DNA of 35,627 nt from Citrifermentans bremense R1 (GCF_000426865.1 NZ_AUGE01000034.1:1-35627); one strand, 5' to 3'; shown: positions 1 through 7,651, numbered from the stretch's first letter. Numbers and translations are program-made. Notes: generated from the letters alone by a model not told the origin.

Positions 1-349
1 CATCCGAAGATATCGCTCTTGCATATAAGCTTCGCTGGGATATCGAGGTCTTTTTTGGCTGGTGGAAGAAACATCTCAATGTGTACCATTTGATTGCCAG
101 AAGCCCACACGGCTTGATGGCGCAAATACTAGGTGGTCTGATAACTTACCTGCTCCTTGCAATTTACTGCCATGAGGAACACAACGAGCGCGTTAGTATT
201 AATCGTGTCAGAGAACTAAGAACAAAAATAAGAAACGAAATAGTTGAAATGATGGCCGAATCTCACGATATTGACGGAACCGAGGCTGGCGTCGAAGAGC
301 ATCCACCATCGACTGCAACTTCTTAACCGGACACTACTGGGTTAACCCA
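1..349 (+). mobile_element. 3' end of an IS4-family insertion sequence (left part outside window)
   Basis: The window opens inside a transposase gene whose stop codon is at 324-326. Just after it comes a short sequence (CCGGACACTACTGG, 327-340) running into a perfect 12-bp palindrome, TGGGTTAACCCA (338-349). IS termini usually lie within tens of bases of the transposase stop, so the right end of the element is probably near 330-349. The exact end and the target duplication cannot be set because the left end is not in the window. Confidence 0.55.
3..326 (+). CDS. IS4-family transposase, C-terminal fragment (5' end outside window)
   Basis: An open frame runs from the window edge to a TAA at 324-326 and gives 107 residues. 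Near its start it shows the IS4-family signature Y-(2)-R-(3)-E-(6)-K: Tyr8, Arg11, Glu15 and Lys22 of the visible part, inside YKLRWDIEVFFGWWKK. Glu15 (nt 45-47) would be the third acidic residue of the DDE catalytic triad that cuts and joins transposon ends. The following hydrophobic stretch (GLMAQILGGLITYLLLAIYC) is typical of the C-terminal region of this family. The two catalytic aspartates lie upstream of the window, so I cannot say whether the gene is intact. Its AT-richer composition differs from the GC-rich asd next door, consistent with a mobile origin. Confidence 0.85.
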   Translation, partial: SEDIALAYKLRWDIEVFFGWWKKHLNVYHLIARSPHGLMAQILGGLITYLLLAIYCHEEHNERVSINRVRELRTKIRNEIVEMMAESHDIDGTEAGVEEHPPSTATS

Positions 350-439
350 AGACTTCAGATTTTGCCTCTTCCGTCTTTTTCCGTGACGATCCGTGTGAGA
401 CGCCGTTGACTTGGTTTGTGAATTAACGTAGCTGGAAGC

Positions 440-482
440 GGAGCGCGTCCCCCGGTAACAAGGGTGGCGCGCTCCCGTTTTT
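440..482 (+). terminator. Hairpin with T-run upstream of asd; terminator or attenuator
   Basis: GGAGCGCG (440-447) pairs perfectly with CGCGCTCC (468-475), with possible CCC/GGG pairs inside, and TTTTT follows at 478-482. This is the form of a Rho-independent terminator. The loop contains AACAAGGGTGG (457-467), which matches the first part of the T-box antiterminator consensus, but the following ACC is missing and I see no stem I or specifier loop upstream. It may end upstream transcription (in related genomes a leu gene, here replaced by the IS) or attenuate asd. Confidence 0.6.
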
Positions 483-503
483 GTCTTGAGGAGATGTAAC
501 AGT

Positions 504-1523
504 ATGAAGAAACTTTGGAACGTGGCAGTGGTAGGCGCGACCGGCGCGGTCGGGACCCAGATGATCGAGTGCCTGGAGGAGCGGAAGTTTCCGGTGGGGA
601 AGATAAAGTTCCTGGCCAGCGCCCGCAGCGTCGGGCAGGTCCTCGAGTTCAACGGCAAGCCGGTGCCGGTGGAAGAGCTGAAGCACGACTCATTCGAGGG
701 GATCGACATTGCCCTTTTCTCCGCAGGAGGCGCGCGCTCCGAGGAATTCTGCCCCTCCGCGGCCAAGGCGGGTGCGGTCTGCATCGACAACTCCAGCGCC
801 TGGCGCATGGACCCGGAGGTGCCGCTGGTGGTCCCCGAGGTGAACCCGCACGCGCTTGCCGGCTACCGCAAGAAGGGGATCGTCGCCAACCCCAACTGCT
901 CCACCATCCAGATGGTGGTCGCCTTGAAGCCCCTGCACGATTTCGGCTCCATCAAGCGGATCGTCGTCTCCACCTACCAGGCGGTTTCCGGCACCGGCAA
1001 CAAGGCGATAGACGAACTCCGGAAGCAGACCGGCGAGCTTTTGAACGGGCGTCCGCCCAAGAACGAGGTCTACCCGCACCGGATCGCCTTCAACTGCCTG
1101 CCGCAGATCGACTCCTTCTGTGACAACGGCTACACCAAGGAAGAGATGAAGATGGCGAATGAGACTCGGAAGATAATGGAGGCGGACATCAAGACCTCCG
1201 CCACCTGCGTCAGGGTCCCCGTCTTCTACGGGCATTCCGAGTCGGTGAACATAGAGACCGCGAAGAAGATCACCGTGGCCAAGGCGCGCGAGCTTTTGGA
1301 AGACGCCCCTGGCGTGGAACTGGTCGACAACCCAGCCAACGGCGAGTACCCGATGGCGATGGACGCGGCGGGCGAGGACCTGACCCTGGTGGGTCGCATC
1401 CGCGAGGATGCCACCGTCGCCAACGGCCTCAACCTCTGGATCGTCGCCGACAACCTCAGAAAGGGCGCCGCCACTAACGCAGTCCAGATCGCCGAGTTGC
1501 TGGTGGAGGAGTACCTGAAGTAG
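504..1523 (+). CDS. asd: Aspartate-semialdehyde dehydrogenase
   Basis: This 339-residue enzyme reduces aspartyl phosphate to aspartate semialdehyde with NADPH. That is the branch point to lysine/diaminopimelate, threonine and methionine. The N-terminus has the Rossmann loop GATGAVG (residues 11-17). The active-site Cys132 sits in NPNCSTIQ, and the later YGHSESVNIE segment carries the family His/Glu region. I chose ATG 504 because GAGGAG (488-493) lies 10 nt upstream and the protein then begins MKKLWNVAVVGATG, as in the family; an in-frame ATG at 486 would add six unlikely residues. It stands alone: IS debris lies upstream and a repeat cluster lies between it and truA. The length is normal and no defects are seen. 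Confidence 0.97.
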   Translation: MKKLWNVAVVGATGAVGTQMIECLEERKFPVGKIKFLASARSVGQVLEFNGKPVPVEELKHDSFEGIDIALFSAGGARSEEFCPSAAKAGAVCIDNSSAWRMDPEVPLVVPEVNPHALAGYRKKGIVANPNCSTIQMVVALKPLHDFGSIKRIVVSTYQAVSGTGNKAIDELRKQTGELLNGRPPKNEVYPHRIAFNCLPQIDSFCDNGYTKEEMKMANETRKIMEADIKTSATCVRVPVFYGHSESVNIETAKKITVAKARELLEDAPGVELVDNPANGEYPMAMDAAGEDLTLVGRIREDATVANGLNLWIVADNLRKGAATNAVQIAELLVEEYLK

Positions 1524-1531
1524 CGTCCATT

Positions 1532-1567
1532 CTCCCTCGCCCCCAGGGAGAGGGCCGGGGTGAGGGC
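1532..1567 (+). repeat. Interspersed CCCTCGCCC..GGGTGAGGG repeat, copy A
   Basis: This 36-nt GC-rich block follows the asd stop. Its reverse complement recurs at 1601-1637 and a same-orientation copy lies at 33727-33761. The block is itself partly palindromic, with CTCCC near its start facing GGGAG at 1546-1550. Copies A and B together could form a long hairpin with a 33-nt loop, which might also end asd transcription. Confidence 0.75.
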
Positions 1568-1600
1568 GCTGCAATAGGCAGCTAGTCATTTCATGGCGAC

Positions 1601-1637
1601 GCCCTCACCCCCACCCCTCTCCCGGTGGGCGAGGGGA
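1601..1637 (-). repeat. Interspersed CCCTCGCCC..GGGTGAGGG repeat, inverted copy B
   Basis: This block reads as the reverse complement of copy A with a few mismatches and short insertions. It ends about 28 nt before the truA ATG. The A/B pair forms an inverted repeat around 1568-1600. A third relative is found before tyrS. Confidence 0.75.
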
Positions 1638-1665
1638 GCGAGTCGACGGGGCATGTTTGAAGGTT

Positions 1666-2418
1666 ATGCGCAACATCAAGCTGATCATAGAATACGATGG
1701 CACCGCCTACTGTGGCTGGCAGGTGCAGCCGAACGGGCGCACGGTCCAGGAGGTGCTGGAGCAGGCGTTGGCGTCCATGCTGGGGGAGAAGACCCCCCTG
1801 CACGGCTCCGGCCGCACCGACGCGGGCGTGCACGCGCGCGGCATGGTGGCCTGTTTTAAAACTGACAGGACTATGCCGCTGCGCGCCTTCCGGGAGGGGC
1901 TCAATACCCTTCTTCCCGGCGACATCGCGGTGCGGGAGGCGTGCGAGGTCCCGCTGAAATTCCATCCCCGCTTCGACGCGCACGCCAAACACTACCGCTA
2001 CACCATGCTCTTGGACGACCTGCGCTCCCCGCTGTCGCGCCTCACCGCCTGGCGCCTCAAGGGAAAGCTCGACATCGAGGCGATGCGAGTCGCCTGCGCC
2101 GCTTTCGTCGGCGAGCACGACTTCGCCGCCTTCCGTGCTTCCAACTGCGCCGCCAAGACCACGGTGCGCAGGATCTACAGCATGGACCTAGTACAGGAGG
2201 GGCGCTTGCTGCACCTTGACGTAAAGGGGAGCGGCTTTCTGAAGAACATGGTCCGCATCATCACAGGGACCCTGATCGAGGTGGGGCAGGGGAAGAAAAG
2301 CGTCGAGGACGTGGCGCGGCTGCTTCAAGGGGGCGACCGGCAGCAGAACTCCGGCATGACTGTGCCTCCGCAGGGGCTTTGCCTGATGCAGGTCTACTAT
2401 CAGGAAGGGAACGACTGA
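1666..2418 (+). CDS. truA: tRNA pseudouridine(38-40) synthase TruA
   Basis: TruA isomerises uridines 38, 39 and 40 in the anticodon arm of many tRNAs. The protein of 250 residues opens MRNIKLIIEYDGTAYCGWQ, the standard TruA start. It carries the catalytic Asp52 in GSGRTDAGVHA (residues 48-58), and the segment around FLKNMVRIITGTL is the conserved second half of the fold. The start is uncertain. ATG 1666 fits the family N-terminus but has GAAGG only 2 nt upstream. A TTG at 1657, behind ACGGGG, would add three residues. A repeat pair lies immediately upstream and a weak terminator follows the stop. Confidence 0.96.
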   Translation: MRNIKLIIEYDGTAYCGWQVQPNGRTVQEVLEQALASMLGEKTPLHGSGRTDAGVHARGMVACFKTDRTMPLRAFREGLNTLLPGDIAVREACEVPLKFHPRFDAHAKHYRYTMLLDDLRSPLSRLTAWRLKGKLDIEAMRVACAAFVGEHDFAAFRASNCAAKTTVRRIYSMDLVQEGRLLHLDVKGSGFLKNMVRIITGTLIEVGQGKKSVEDVARLLQGGDRQQNSGMTVPPQGLCLMQVYYQEGND

Positions 2419-2431
2419 TACTGCTTTTTAT

Positions 2432-2460
2432 AAACCGTTAATCTTTCCTTTCGGTTTTTT
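2432..2460 (+). terminator. Weak terminator after truA
   Basis: AAACCG (432-437 of this kilobase, i.e. 2432-2437) pairs with CGGTTT (2452-2457) across a 14-nt loop, and three further T residues follow. The six-pair stem is short, so termination is probably partial. Confidence 0.4.
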
Positions 2461-2463
2461 GTC

Positions 2464-2492
2464 TTGACATGAAGTGGGGAATGGATTAGATT
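2464..2492 (+). promoter_or_regulatory. Sigma-70 promoter of rplM-rpsI
   Basis: A perfect -35 box TTGACA (2464-2469) is followed after exactly 17 nt by TAGATT (2487-2492), a 4/6 match to TATAAT. Transcription would start near 2499, giving a leader of about 45 nt before rplM. Confidence 0.8.
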
Positions 2493-2543
2493 CTCAAACT
2501 TCCGTAAGTTAATGTGCTAATTCCAGATAGCTGTGAGGTTTCG

Positions 2544-2972
2544 ATGAAGACGCAAGTTGCCAAAAAAGAAGAAGTAACCAGGGATTGGTACCTGGTTGAC
2601 GTGGATAATAAGGTGCTCGGCCGTGTTGCGACTGAAATCGCCAACGTGCTGCGCGGCAAGAACAAGCCGACCTTCACCCCGAGTGTCGATACCGGCGACT
2701 TCGTCATCGTCGTGAACGCCGAGAAGATCGCCCTGACCGGCAGAAAGCTCGCCGACAAGACCTACTACAGCCACTCCTCGTACCCGGGCGGCCTGAAAGA
2801 GATCACTGCCGGCAAACTTCTTGACAAGAAGCCGGAAGAGCTTCTGAAAAAGGCTGTCAAAGGCATGCTTCCCAAGAACAAGCTTGCCCGCCACATGCTG
2901 AAGAAGCTTAAGATCTATAGTGGCGGAGCCCATCCGCATGCGGCTCAGAACCCGAAGAATCTGAACATTTAA
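2544..2972 (+). CDS. rplM: 50S ribosomal protein L13
   Basis: L13 is an early-assembly protein of the large subunit that binds 23S rRNA. The product has 142 residues, the usual length. It has the conserved WYLVD near the N-terminus, the central [15 protein letters not shown] region and a C-terminal [19 protein letters not shown] block. ATG 2544 is chosen because GAGG (2535-2538) sits 5 nt upstream and the protein starts [10 protein letters not shown]. Earlier in-frame codons from 2514 would put the start inside the leader. It forms the usual two-gene operon with rpsI, 22 nt downstream. Confidence 0.97.
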   Translation: MKTQVAKKEEVTRDWYLVDVDNKVLGRVATEIANVLRGKNKPTFTPSVDTGDFVIVVNAEKIALTGRKLADKTYYSHSSYPGGLKEITAGKLLDKKPEELLKKAVKGMLPKNKLARHMLKKLKIYSGGAHPHAAQNPKNLNI

Positions 2973-2994
2973 TTCGTTCATCAGGAGATATAAA

Positions 2995-3384
2995 ATGGCA
3001 GTCAGCTTTTACGCAACTGGGAAAAGGAAGTCGTCGATCGCCAGGGTTTGGATCAAGCCCGGCAACGGCGAGATCATTGTAAATACCAAGACTCTTGACA
3101 ACTACTTCGGCAGGGAGACCTCCAAGATGGTAGTCATGCAGCCGCTCGAACTGACCGAGAACGTCGGCAAGTTCGACATCTTCTGCACCGTCAAGGGCGG
3201 CGGCGATTCCGGCCAGGCGGGCGCCATCAAGCACGGCATCACCAAGGCTCTCATCGAGGCCGACGCCGATCTGCGTGGCACGCTGAAAAAAGCGGGCTTC
3301 ATCACCCGCGACTCCCGCATCAAGGAAAGAAAGAAATACGGCAAGAAGGCTGCTCGCGCAAGCTTCCAGTTCTCCAAGCGTTAA
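2995..3384 (+). CDS. rpsI: 30S ribosomal protein S9
   Basis: S9 has 129 residues and binds the head of the small subunit. Its basic C-terminal tail, ending ASFQFSKR, reaches the P-site tRNA, and the final Lys-Arg is the feature conserved for that contact. The N-terminus shows the family [13 protein letters not shown] block. A strong ribosome-binding site, AGGAGA, lies 6-11 nt before ATG 2995. It is the second gene of the rplM operon and is followed by a terminator at 3421-3450. Confidence 0.97.
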   Translation: MAVSFYATGKRKSSIARVWIKPGNGEIIVNTKTLDNYFGRETSKMVVMQPLELTENVGKFDIFCTVKGGGDSGQAGAIKHGITKALIEADADLRGTLKKAGFITRDSRIKERKKYGKKAARASFQFSKR

Positions 3385-3420
3385 TCCGCTGCCGGGGGCA
3401 ATTGCTGTCTCAGTATTGCA

Positions 3421-3450
3421 AAGGGGGAATCCGTCAGGGTTCCTCCTTTT
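3421..3450 (+). terminator. Rho-independent terminator of rplM-rpsI
   Basis: AAGGGGGAA (3421-3429) pairs over nine positions (one G-T wobble) with TTCCTCCTT (3440-3448) across a 10-nt loop, followed by further T residues. It ends 9 nt before the first argC-flanking repeat. Confidence 0.8.
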
Positions 3451-3458
3451 GCTGTTTC

Positions 3459-3581
3459 AAAACCGTTAACACGGAGAACATCTGAGAAAATCTGAGTAAA
3501 AGCAGAAACAGGAGAAAAGCTTTTGCTGTTCTCCAGCCTTTTTCTCAGACATCCTCAGATTTCCTCCTTGTTAATGGTTTT
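3459..3581. repeat. ~120-nt palindromic repeat, copy 1 (upstream of argC)
   Basis: The left arm starts AAAACCGTTAACACGGAG and continues with two ATCTGAG units. The right arm, read on the other strand, starts AAAACCATTAACAAGGAGG and again has two TCTGAG units. The whole 123-nt block is thus an imperfect inverted repeat with a central region near 3510-3530. A diverged copy of the same size lies at 4677-4794. It carries no open frame. It could be a small non-autonomous element (MITE/REP-like). Confidence 0.8.
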
Positions 3582-3631
3582 GGTGTGCTAACATCTGGCT
3601 TATTTTTCCGTTGCGAGAAGGGAGGCTTTTC

Positions 3632-4672
3632 ATGATCAAGGTTGCCATCGTCGGGGCCAGCGGCTATACCGGTGTCGAACTTATCCGTATCCTGCATTCC
3701 CATCCCGAGGTCGCCGTCACCTGCGTCACCTCCGAACAAAGCGCCGGGCGCCCGGTCAGTTCCGTCTTCCCGAGCCTGCGCGGCAGGTGCGACATCGTCC
3801 TGGAGAACCTGGAGCCGGTAGGGATCGCGGAGAAGGTCGACATCGTCTTCACCGCGCTGCCGCACAAGGCCGCCATGGAAGTCGTGCCCACCTTCATGAA
3901 GATGGGCAAGGACGTGATCGATCTTTCCGCCGACTACCGCATTCACGATGCGGATACCTACGGCAAGTGGTACGAGCCGCACCTGAACCCCGAGCTTTTG
4001 CCTGAGGCGGTGTACGGCATCCCGGAACTGCGTCGCGCCGAGATCGCCGAGGCCTCGTTGATCGCCAACCCCGGCTGCTACCCGACCAGTGTCATCCTGG
4101 GGCTCGCACCGCTTTTGAAGGGGAAGGTGATCGATCCGAGGTCCATCATCGTGGACGCCGCGTCCGGCACCTCGGGTGCGGGGCGCGGAGCCAAGGTGGA
4201 TAACCTCTACTGCGAGGTGAACGAAGGGTTCCGCGCCTACGGCGTTGGGGGCGTGCACAGGCACATCCCGGAGATAGAGCAGGAGCTGTCGCTTCTGGCC
4301 GGAAACCCGCTCAACATCACCTTCACCCCGCACCTGGTTCCCATGGACCGCGGCATCCTCTCGACCATCTACTCCCAGCCGACCGGTGGCGTCAAGGCCG
4401 CCGACCTGATCGCTTTGTACGAGGCGTTCTATGACGGCGAACCTTTCGTCAGGGTGCTGCCGGAAGGGGTTCTTCCCTCCACGGCGCATGTCAGGGGCTC
4501 CAACTTCTGCGACATCGGCATCACGGTCGACCAGAGGACCGGGCGGGTCATCGTGATCTCCGCCATCGACAATCTGGTGAAAGGGGCTTCCGGACAGGCG
4601 GTGCAGAACATGAACCTGATGTGCGGCCTCCCCGAGACCCTCGGACTGGATCTTTTGCCGGTCTTCCCTTAA
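3632..4672 (+). CDS. argC: N-acetyl-gamma-glutamyl-phosphate reductase
   Basis: ArgC reduces N-acetylglutamyl phosphate to the semialdehyde with NADPH, the third step of arginine synthesis. The 346-residue protein starts [19 protein letters not shown], with the nucleotide-binding GASGYTG loop at residues 8-14. The active-site Cys149 lies in NPGCYPTS, and [11 protein letters not shown] is a conserved substrate-region motif. ATG 3632 has GGGAGG 6 nt upstream; a TTG at 3611 would add seven non-family residues. The gene stands between two copies of a palindromic repeat, with no other arginine gene near, so it seems to be transcribed alone. Confidence 0.97.
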   Translation: MIKVAIVGASGYTGVELIRILHSHPEVAVTCVTSEQSAGRPVSSVFPSLRGRCDIVLENLEPVGIAEKVDIVFTALPHKAAMEVVPTFMKMGKDVIDLSADYRIHDADTYGKWYEPHLNPELLPEAVYGIPELRRAEIAEASLIANPGCYPTSVILGLAPLLKGKVIDPRSIIVDAASGTSGAGRGAKVDNLYCEVNEGFRAYGVGGVHRHIPEIEQELSLLAGNPLNITFTPHLVPMDRGILSTIYSQPTGGVKAADLIALYEAFYDGEPFVRVLPEGVLPSTAHVRGSNFCDIGITVDQRTGRVIVISAIDNLVKGASGQAVQNMNLMCGLPETLGLDLLPVFP

Positions 4673-4676
4673 CGTC

Positions 4677-4794
4677 AAAACCGTTGGCAGGGAGAACGTC
4701 TGAGGAAATCTGAGAATAGCAAAGGCGGAGAGAAACAAGGCTCCGGCTTGGCTTTTCCTCAGACGTCCTCAGATGTCCTCCGTGTTAAAGGTTT
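4677..4794. repeat. ~120-nt palindromic repeat, copy 2 (downstream of argC)
   Basis: This block has the same plan as 3459-3581. The left arm runs AAAACCGTTGGCAGGGAG followed by GTCTGAGG and ATCTGAG. The right arm has CTCAGACGTCCTCAGATG and ends GTTAAAGGTTT. The centre differs more than the arms. It begins 4 nt after the argC stop and ends 9 nt before the next start codon, so it may also act as the argC terminator. Confidence 0.8.
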
Positions 4795-4803
4795 AAGGTT
4801 TTT

Positions 4804-6603
4804 ATGAAACAGGCACGACCTAAGCAATCCCCCGGCAAGTTTCTCCCCATCTCCCTCTCCGAAGCAAAAGCGCGCGGCTGGAACGAACTCGACGTCATCT
4901 TCGTTACCGGCGACGCCTACGTGGACCATCCCTCCTTCGGGGTGCCGCTTCTAGCGCGCCTTTTGGAGTCGAAGGGGTTGCGCGTGGGAATCATCCCCCA
5001 GCCTGACTGGCGCAGCAAGGAGCCCTTCATGGCGCTGGGGCGCCCGCGCCTTTTCTTCGCGCTCGCGGCCGGCGCCATGGACTCCATGGTCGCTCATTAC
5101 ACGCCGGCCCGAAAGCTGCGCCGGGATGACGCCTACACCCCCGGCAACCGCCACGGCGCACGCCCCAACCGCGCCACCATCGTCTATACCTCCAGGTTGA
5201 AGGAAGCCTATCGCGACGTCCCCGTGGTCATCGGCGGCATCGAGGCGAGTCTCAGGCGCTTCGCCCATTACGACTTCTGGGAGGACAAGGTGCGCCGCTC
5301 GGCGCTCTTGGACGCCAAGGCCGACCTGCTCGTCTACGGCATGGGGGAGACGCCGCTATTGGAACTGGTGCGGCGGCTTCAGCAGGGGGAGCCGTTCGCC
5401 TCCATCAGGGGCCTCAGGGGGACAGCCTATGTCGCGGCCACCCCTCCGGATGCAGAGGAATTGCTGGAGCTTCCCAGCTTCGAGACGGTCGCTTCCGATA
5501 AGGCTGCCTACGGCCAATCTTTCCGGCTTCTGTCGGGGGAGCAGAACCCTGCCTGCGCCAGGGTCGTGGTGCAGCGCCACGCGGAGCGTTTTCTGGTCTG
5601 CAATCCGCCGGCCTGGCCCCTCTCCGAGCAGGCTTTGGACGCGATCTACGCGCTCCCCTTCGTGAAGGCGCCGCACCCCAGCTACAAGGAGGCGATCCCC
5701 GCCTACGAGCAGATCAGGAATTCCATCACCACGCACCGGGGGTGCTTCGGCGGCTGCGCCTTCTGCGCCATCACCCATCACCAGGGAAAGACCATCCAGT
5801 CCAGAAGCGAGGAAAGTGTCCTGCGCGAACTGGAGCGGCTGGCGGAGCTCCCCTGGTTCAGGGGGAGCGTGAGCGATTTGGGCGGGCCGACGGCCAACAT
5901 GTTCGGCCTTTCCTGCGGCAACAAGGAGGCGGGGGACAAGTGCCGCCGGGTGAGCTGCCTTTATCCCAAGCTCTGCGGCAACCTGGTTACCGCAGACGCG
6001 AAGAGCTCCAGGCTTCTCGCCAAGGCCAGGAAGATCTCCGGGGTGAAAAATGTTGCCGTCTCTTCAGGCGTGCGCTACGACCTTTTGGAGCGCCAGCCCA
6101 ACTACCTGCGCGAGCTGGTGTCGCACCACGTGAGCGGTCTTCTGAAGGTGGCGCCCGAGCACCTTACCGACCGCGTCACCTCGGCGATGCGCAAGCCGGG
6201 AAAAGCCTGCTTCGAGCGCTTCCGCGACTCCTTCATGAAGGAGAGCGCGAGGGTAGGGAAAAGGCAGTACATCGTCCCGTACTTCATCTCCGGGCATCCC
6301 GGGTGCACCCTTTCCGACATGGTGGATTTGGCCCTGATGCTTAAGCGCTGGGGGCTGAAGGTAGAGCAGGTGCAGGATTTCACCCCGACGCCGGGCACCC
6401 TCTCCACCTGCATCTACCACACGGGCGTCGATCCCTATACCGGGGAGAAGGTGTATGTGGCGAAGACCGACCGCGAGAAGGGGCTGCAGAAATCGCTGCT
6501 GCTGTACCATGTGCCGGAGGAGAGGAAGAGTTGCCTGCAGGCGCTCAGGGAATGCGGCAGGGAAGACGCGGCGGAAGAACTCTTCGGGATGGGAAGGAGA
6601 TAG
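4804..6603 (+). CDS. YgiQ family (UPF0313) radical SAM protein
   Basis: This 599-residue protein carries the radical-SAM cluster motif CxxxCxxC as Cys314, Cys318 and Cys321 in [10 protein letters not shown], which would hold a 4Fe-4S cluster and S-adenosylmethionine. The N-terminal third ([17 protein letters not shown] at residues 25-41, then [19 protein letters not shown]) is the YgiQ-specific region, related to cobalamin-binding-like folds of other radical SAM enzymes. No reaction is established for the family to my knowledge. ATG 4804 is preceded by a weak AAGG right at the edge of repeat copy 2. The next gene starts 2 nt after its stop, suggesting a two-gene transcript. Extra cysteines at [21 protein letters not shown] are also seen in relatives. 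Confidence 0.9.
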   Translation: MKQARPKQSPGKFLPISLSEAKARGWNELDVIFVTGDAYVDHPSFGVPLLARLLESKGLRVGIIPQPDWRSKEPFMALGRPRLFFALAAGAMDSMVAHYTPARKLRRDDAYTPGNRHGARPNRATIVYTSRLKEAYRDVPVVIGGIEASLRRFAHYDFWEDKVRRSALLDAKADLLVYGMGETPLLELVRRLQQGEPFASIRGLRGTAYVAATPPDAEELLELPSFETVASDKAAYGQSFRLLSGEQNPACARVVVQRHAERFLVCNPPAWPLSEQALDAIYALPFVKAPHPSYKEAIPAYEQIRNSITTHRGCFGGCAFCAITHHQGKTIQSRSEESVLRELERLAELPWFRGSVSDLGGPTANMFGLSCGNKEAGDKCRRVSCLYPKLCGNLVTADAKSSRLLAKARKISGVKNVAVSSGVRYDLLERQPNYLRELVSHHVSGLLKVAPEHLTDRVTSAMRKPGKACFERFRDSFMKESARVGKRQYIVPYFISGHPGCTLSDMVDLALMLKRWGLKVEQVQDFTPTPGTLSTCIYHTGVDPYTGEKVYVAKTDREKGLQKSLLLYHVPEERKSCLQALRECGREDAAEELFGMGRR

Positions 6604-6605
6604 GG

Positions 6606-6908
6606 ATGCACTACTTGTTGTTCTACGAGGTGGCGCCCGATTACCTGGAGCGCCGCGGCGAATATCGCGCCGAGCATCTGGCGCTTGCGTGGGGCGCGGT
6701 GGAACTGGGCGAGTTGTTGCTGGGAGGTGCTCTGGCCGATCCTGCCGATGGCGCCGTGCTGCTCTTCGAGGCGGATTCGCCCGAGGTCCCCGAGGCGTTT
6801 GCCAAGGCGGACCCTTACGTGCTGAACGGCCTCGTTGCCAAATGGAGCGTGCGCGCCTGGACCACGGTGGTCGGGCCCCTCGCGCAGACGCCGGTGCGCC
6901 AGGAGTAG
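6606..6908 (+). CDS. YciI-like protein
   Basis: This small protein of 100 residues starts MHYLLFYEVAPDYLERRGEYRAEHL, fitting the YciI fold (dimeric alpha-beta, ferredoxin-like). The R-x-x-H-L region and the later GLVAKWSVRAWTTVVG strand are where the family's putative active-site pocket lies. YciI relatives have varied or unknown roles, so I do not assign a reaction. ATG 6606 has AAGGAG (6594-6599) 6 nt upstream, inside the end of the ygiQ-like gene, and only 2 nt separate the two frames. Co-transcription is therefore likely. Confidence 0.8.
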   Translation: MHYLLFYEVAPDYLERRGEYRAEHLALAWGAVELGELLLGGALADPADGAVLLFEADSPEVPEAFAKADPYVLNGLVAKWSVRAWTTVVGPLAQTPVRQE

Positions 6909-6956
6909 GCGTGAGGCCCGCCGCTGTCTTATAGGCGCCAGTGGGGAGAGCGAGGC

Positions 6957-7229
6957 TTAGAGAGCCAGACGGACCTGGATGTGGTTGGCGATGGGTGCTA
7001 TGGCGGCCCCATCGAAGAGAGCCGGATACAGCCGCATCTCCACCGGGTCGAGCGCCTCGGCTATGGCAGACATCTCTCGCTTCACCTCGAACCTCGCTCC
7101 GGGTTGCAACAGGTAATCCCGGCCGTTCCCCACGGTGAGCCAGATGGTTCCCTTCAGGCAGCGTAGCGTCAAGCCTTCTGTGCCGGCTTCTACTCTCAGC
7201 AACTCCCCTTTGTCGAGACACAAGTCCAT
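6957..7229 (-). CDS. DUF2917 domain protein
   Basis: This is the only gene on the minus strand. The 90-residue product starts MDLCLDKGELLRVEAG. It shows the DUF2917 pattern of a short beta-rich (cupin-like) domain: LRCLKGTIWLTVGNGRDYLL then QPGARFEV, with the conserved G-x-x-W-x-T and D-x-x-L-x-P-G positions. The function of the domain is not known to me. ATG at 7229 is supported by AAGGGGGGAA about 7 nt upstream on the minus strand. The longer frame from 7340 would add residues unlike the family. It converges on the YciI-like gene, and a palindrome at 7335-7349 lies about 105 nt upstream of its start. Confidence 0.75.
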   Translation of the reverse strand: MDLCLDKGELLRVEAGTEGLTLRCLKGTIWLTVGNGRDYLLQPGARFEVKREMSAIAEALDPVEMRLYPALFDGAAIAPIANHIQVRLAL

Positions 7230-7622
7230 GTCCGGTTCCCCCCTTATGGCGTTAGCTGGATCAACTATAGCGGTGAGCGGGGGATGAGTACAGACACAGG
7301 GTTTGCGATATGTCGCCGTTACAGTTGCAGCAGATGGCAACTGTTGCCAGGGGAAACGGGGCTGACTGTACCCCGGGTATTTTCTCGTCTTCTTGTGAGG
7401 GGTGTTTCATTTTTTTTGACTCCGGCGAATTATTCTGACTCGCGGGTGAGACTTGTGATCTAAATACAAACGGGGCAGGAAGAGTGCGAGGGTTTTTCTT
7501 GCGCAACTGGAAACGGCCGATATAGTGTTTCTTTTCCCAATGCACTGGGGGGGTGGGTACTATGAGTCGCTCGACGTATACAGTGATGCTCGAAAAAAAA
7601 TTCATCCCTGAAAAAAAAGAGA
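7230..7622. other. Intergenic region between DUF2917 gene and tRNA promoter
   Basis: About 390 nt with no gene I can support. It should hold the leftward promoter of the DUF2917 gene; the minus strand has TATAGT (plus strand 7264-7269) but only a poor -35. A perfect palindrome TGGCAAC-T-GTTGCCA sits at 7335-7349. The rest is AT-richer, with homopolymer runs (T8 near 7410, G8 near 7547, A8 near 7595). Short frames in it have no family features. Confidence 0.5.
7335..7349. promoter_or_regulatory. 15-bp perfect palindrome, possible operator
   Basis: TGGCAAC and GTTGCCA are separated by one T. The form is that of a dimeric regulator site. It is not a sigma-54 promoter, because the GG and GC elements are 10 rather than 12 positions apart. 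The target gene could be the DUF2917 gene on its left. Confidence 0.35.
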
Positions 7623-7651
7623 TTGACACCAAAGGGGTTTTGCTTTAGAAA
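7623..7651 (+). promoter_or_regulatory. Sigma-70 promoter of tRNA-tuf-ribosomal protein cluster
   Basis: TTGACA (7623-7628), a 17-nt spacer and TAGAAA (7646-7651) form a near-ideal promoter. The start would be near 7658, about 55 nt before the first tRNA. No convincing terminator is seen from here to 24496, so the promoter may feed tuf and the S10-spc-alpha genes as well. Confidence 0.8.

Noticed and set aside
327..503. Full T-box or lysine riboswitch upstream of asd
   Set aside because: Only the AACAAGGGTGG core is present; no stem I, specifier loop or lysine-riboswitch core could be found in the 177 nt available.
690..1589. 299-codon minus-strand frame opposite asd
   Set aside because: Shadow frame; its start region lies in the interspersed repeat and it resembles no family.
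3545..4738. 397-codon minus-strand frame opposite argC
   Set aside because: It spans both palindromic repeats and mirrors the high-GC codon pattern of argC; its sequence has no recognisable domain.
6064..7221. 385-codon minus-strand frame across the YgiQ-like, YciI-like and DUF2917 genes
   Set aside because: Arg/Pro-rich shadow of GC-rich genes that conflicts with three better-supported genes.
7335..7349. Sigma-54 promoter at TGGCAACTGTTGCCA
   Set aside because: The GG and GC elements are two bases too close; treated as a palindrome instead.
7261..7632. 123-codon minus-strand frame in the spacer before the tRNAs
   Set aside because: No ribosome-binding site or domain pattern; crosses the tRNA promoter region and homopolymer tracts.
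7562..7648. 28-residue frame before the tRNA cluster
   Set aside because: It overlaps the -35 and -10 boxes of the tRNA promoter and has no family features.
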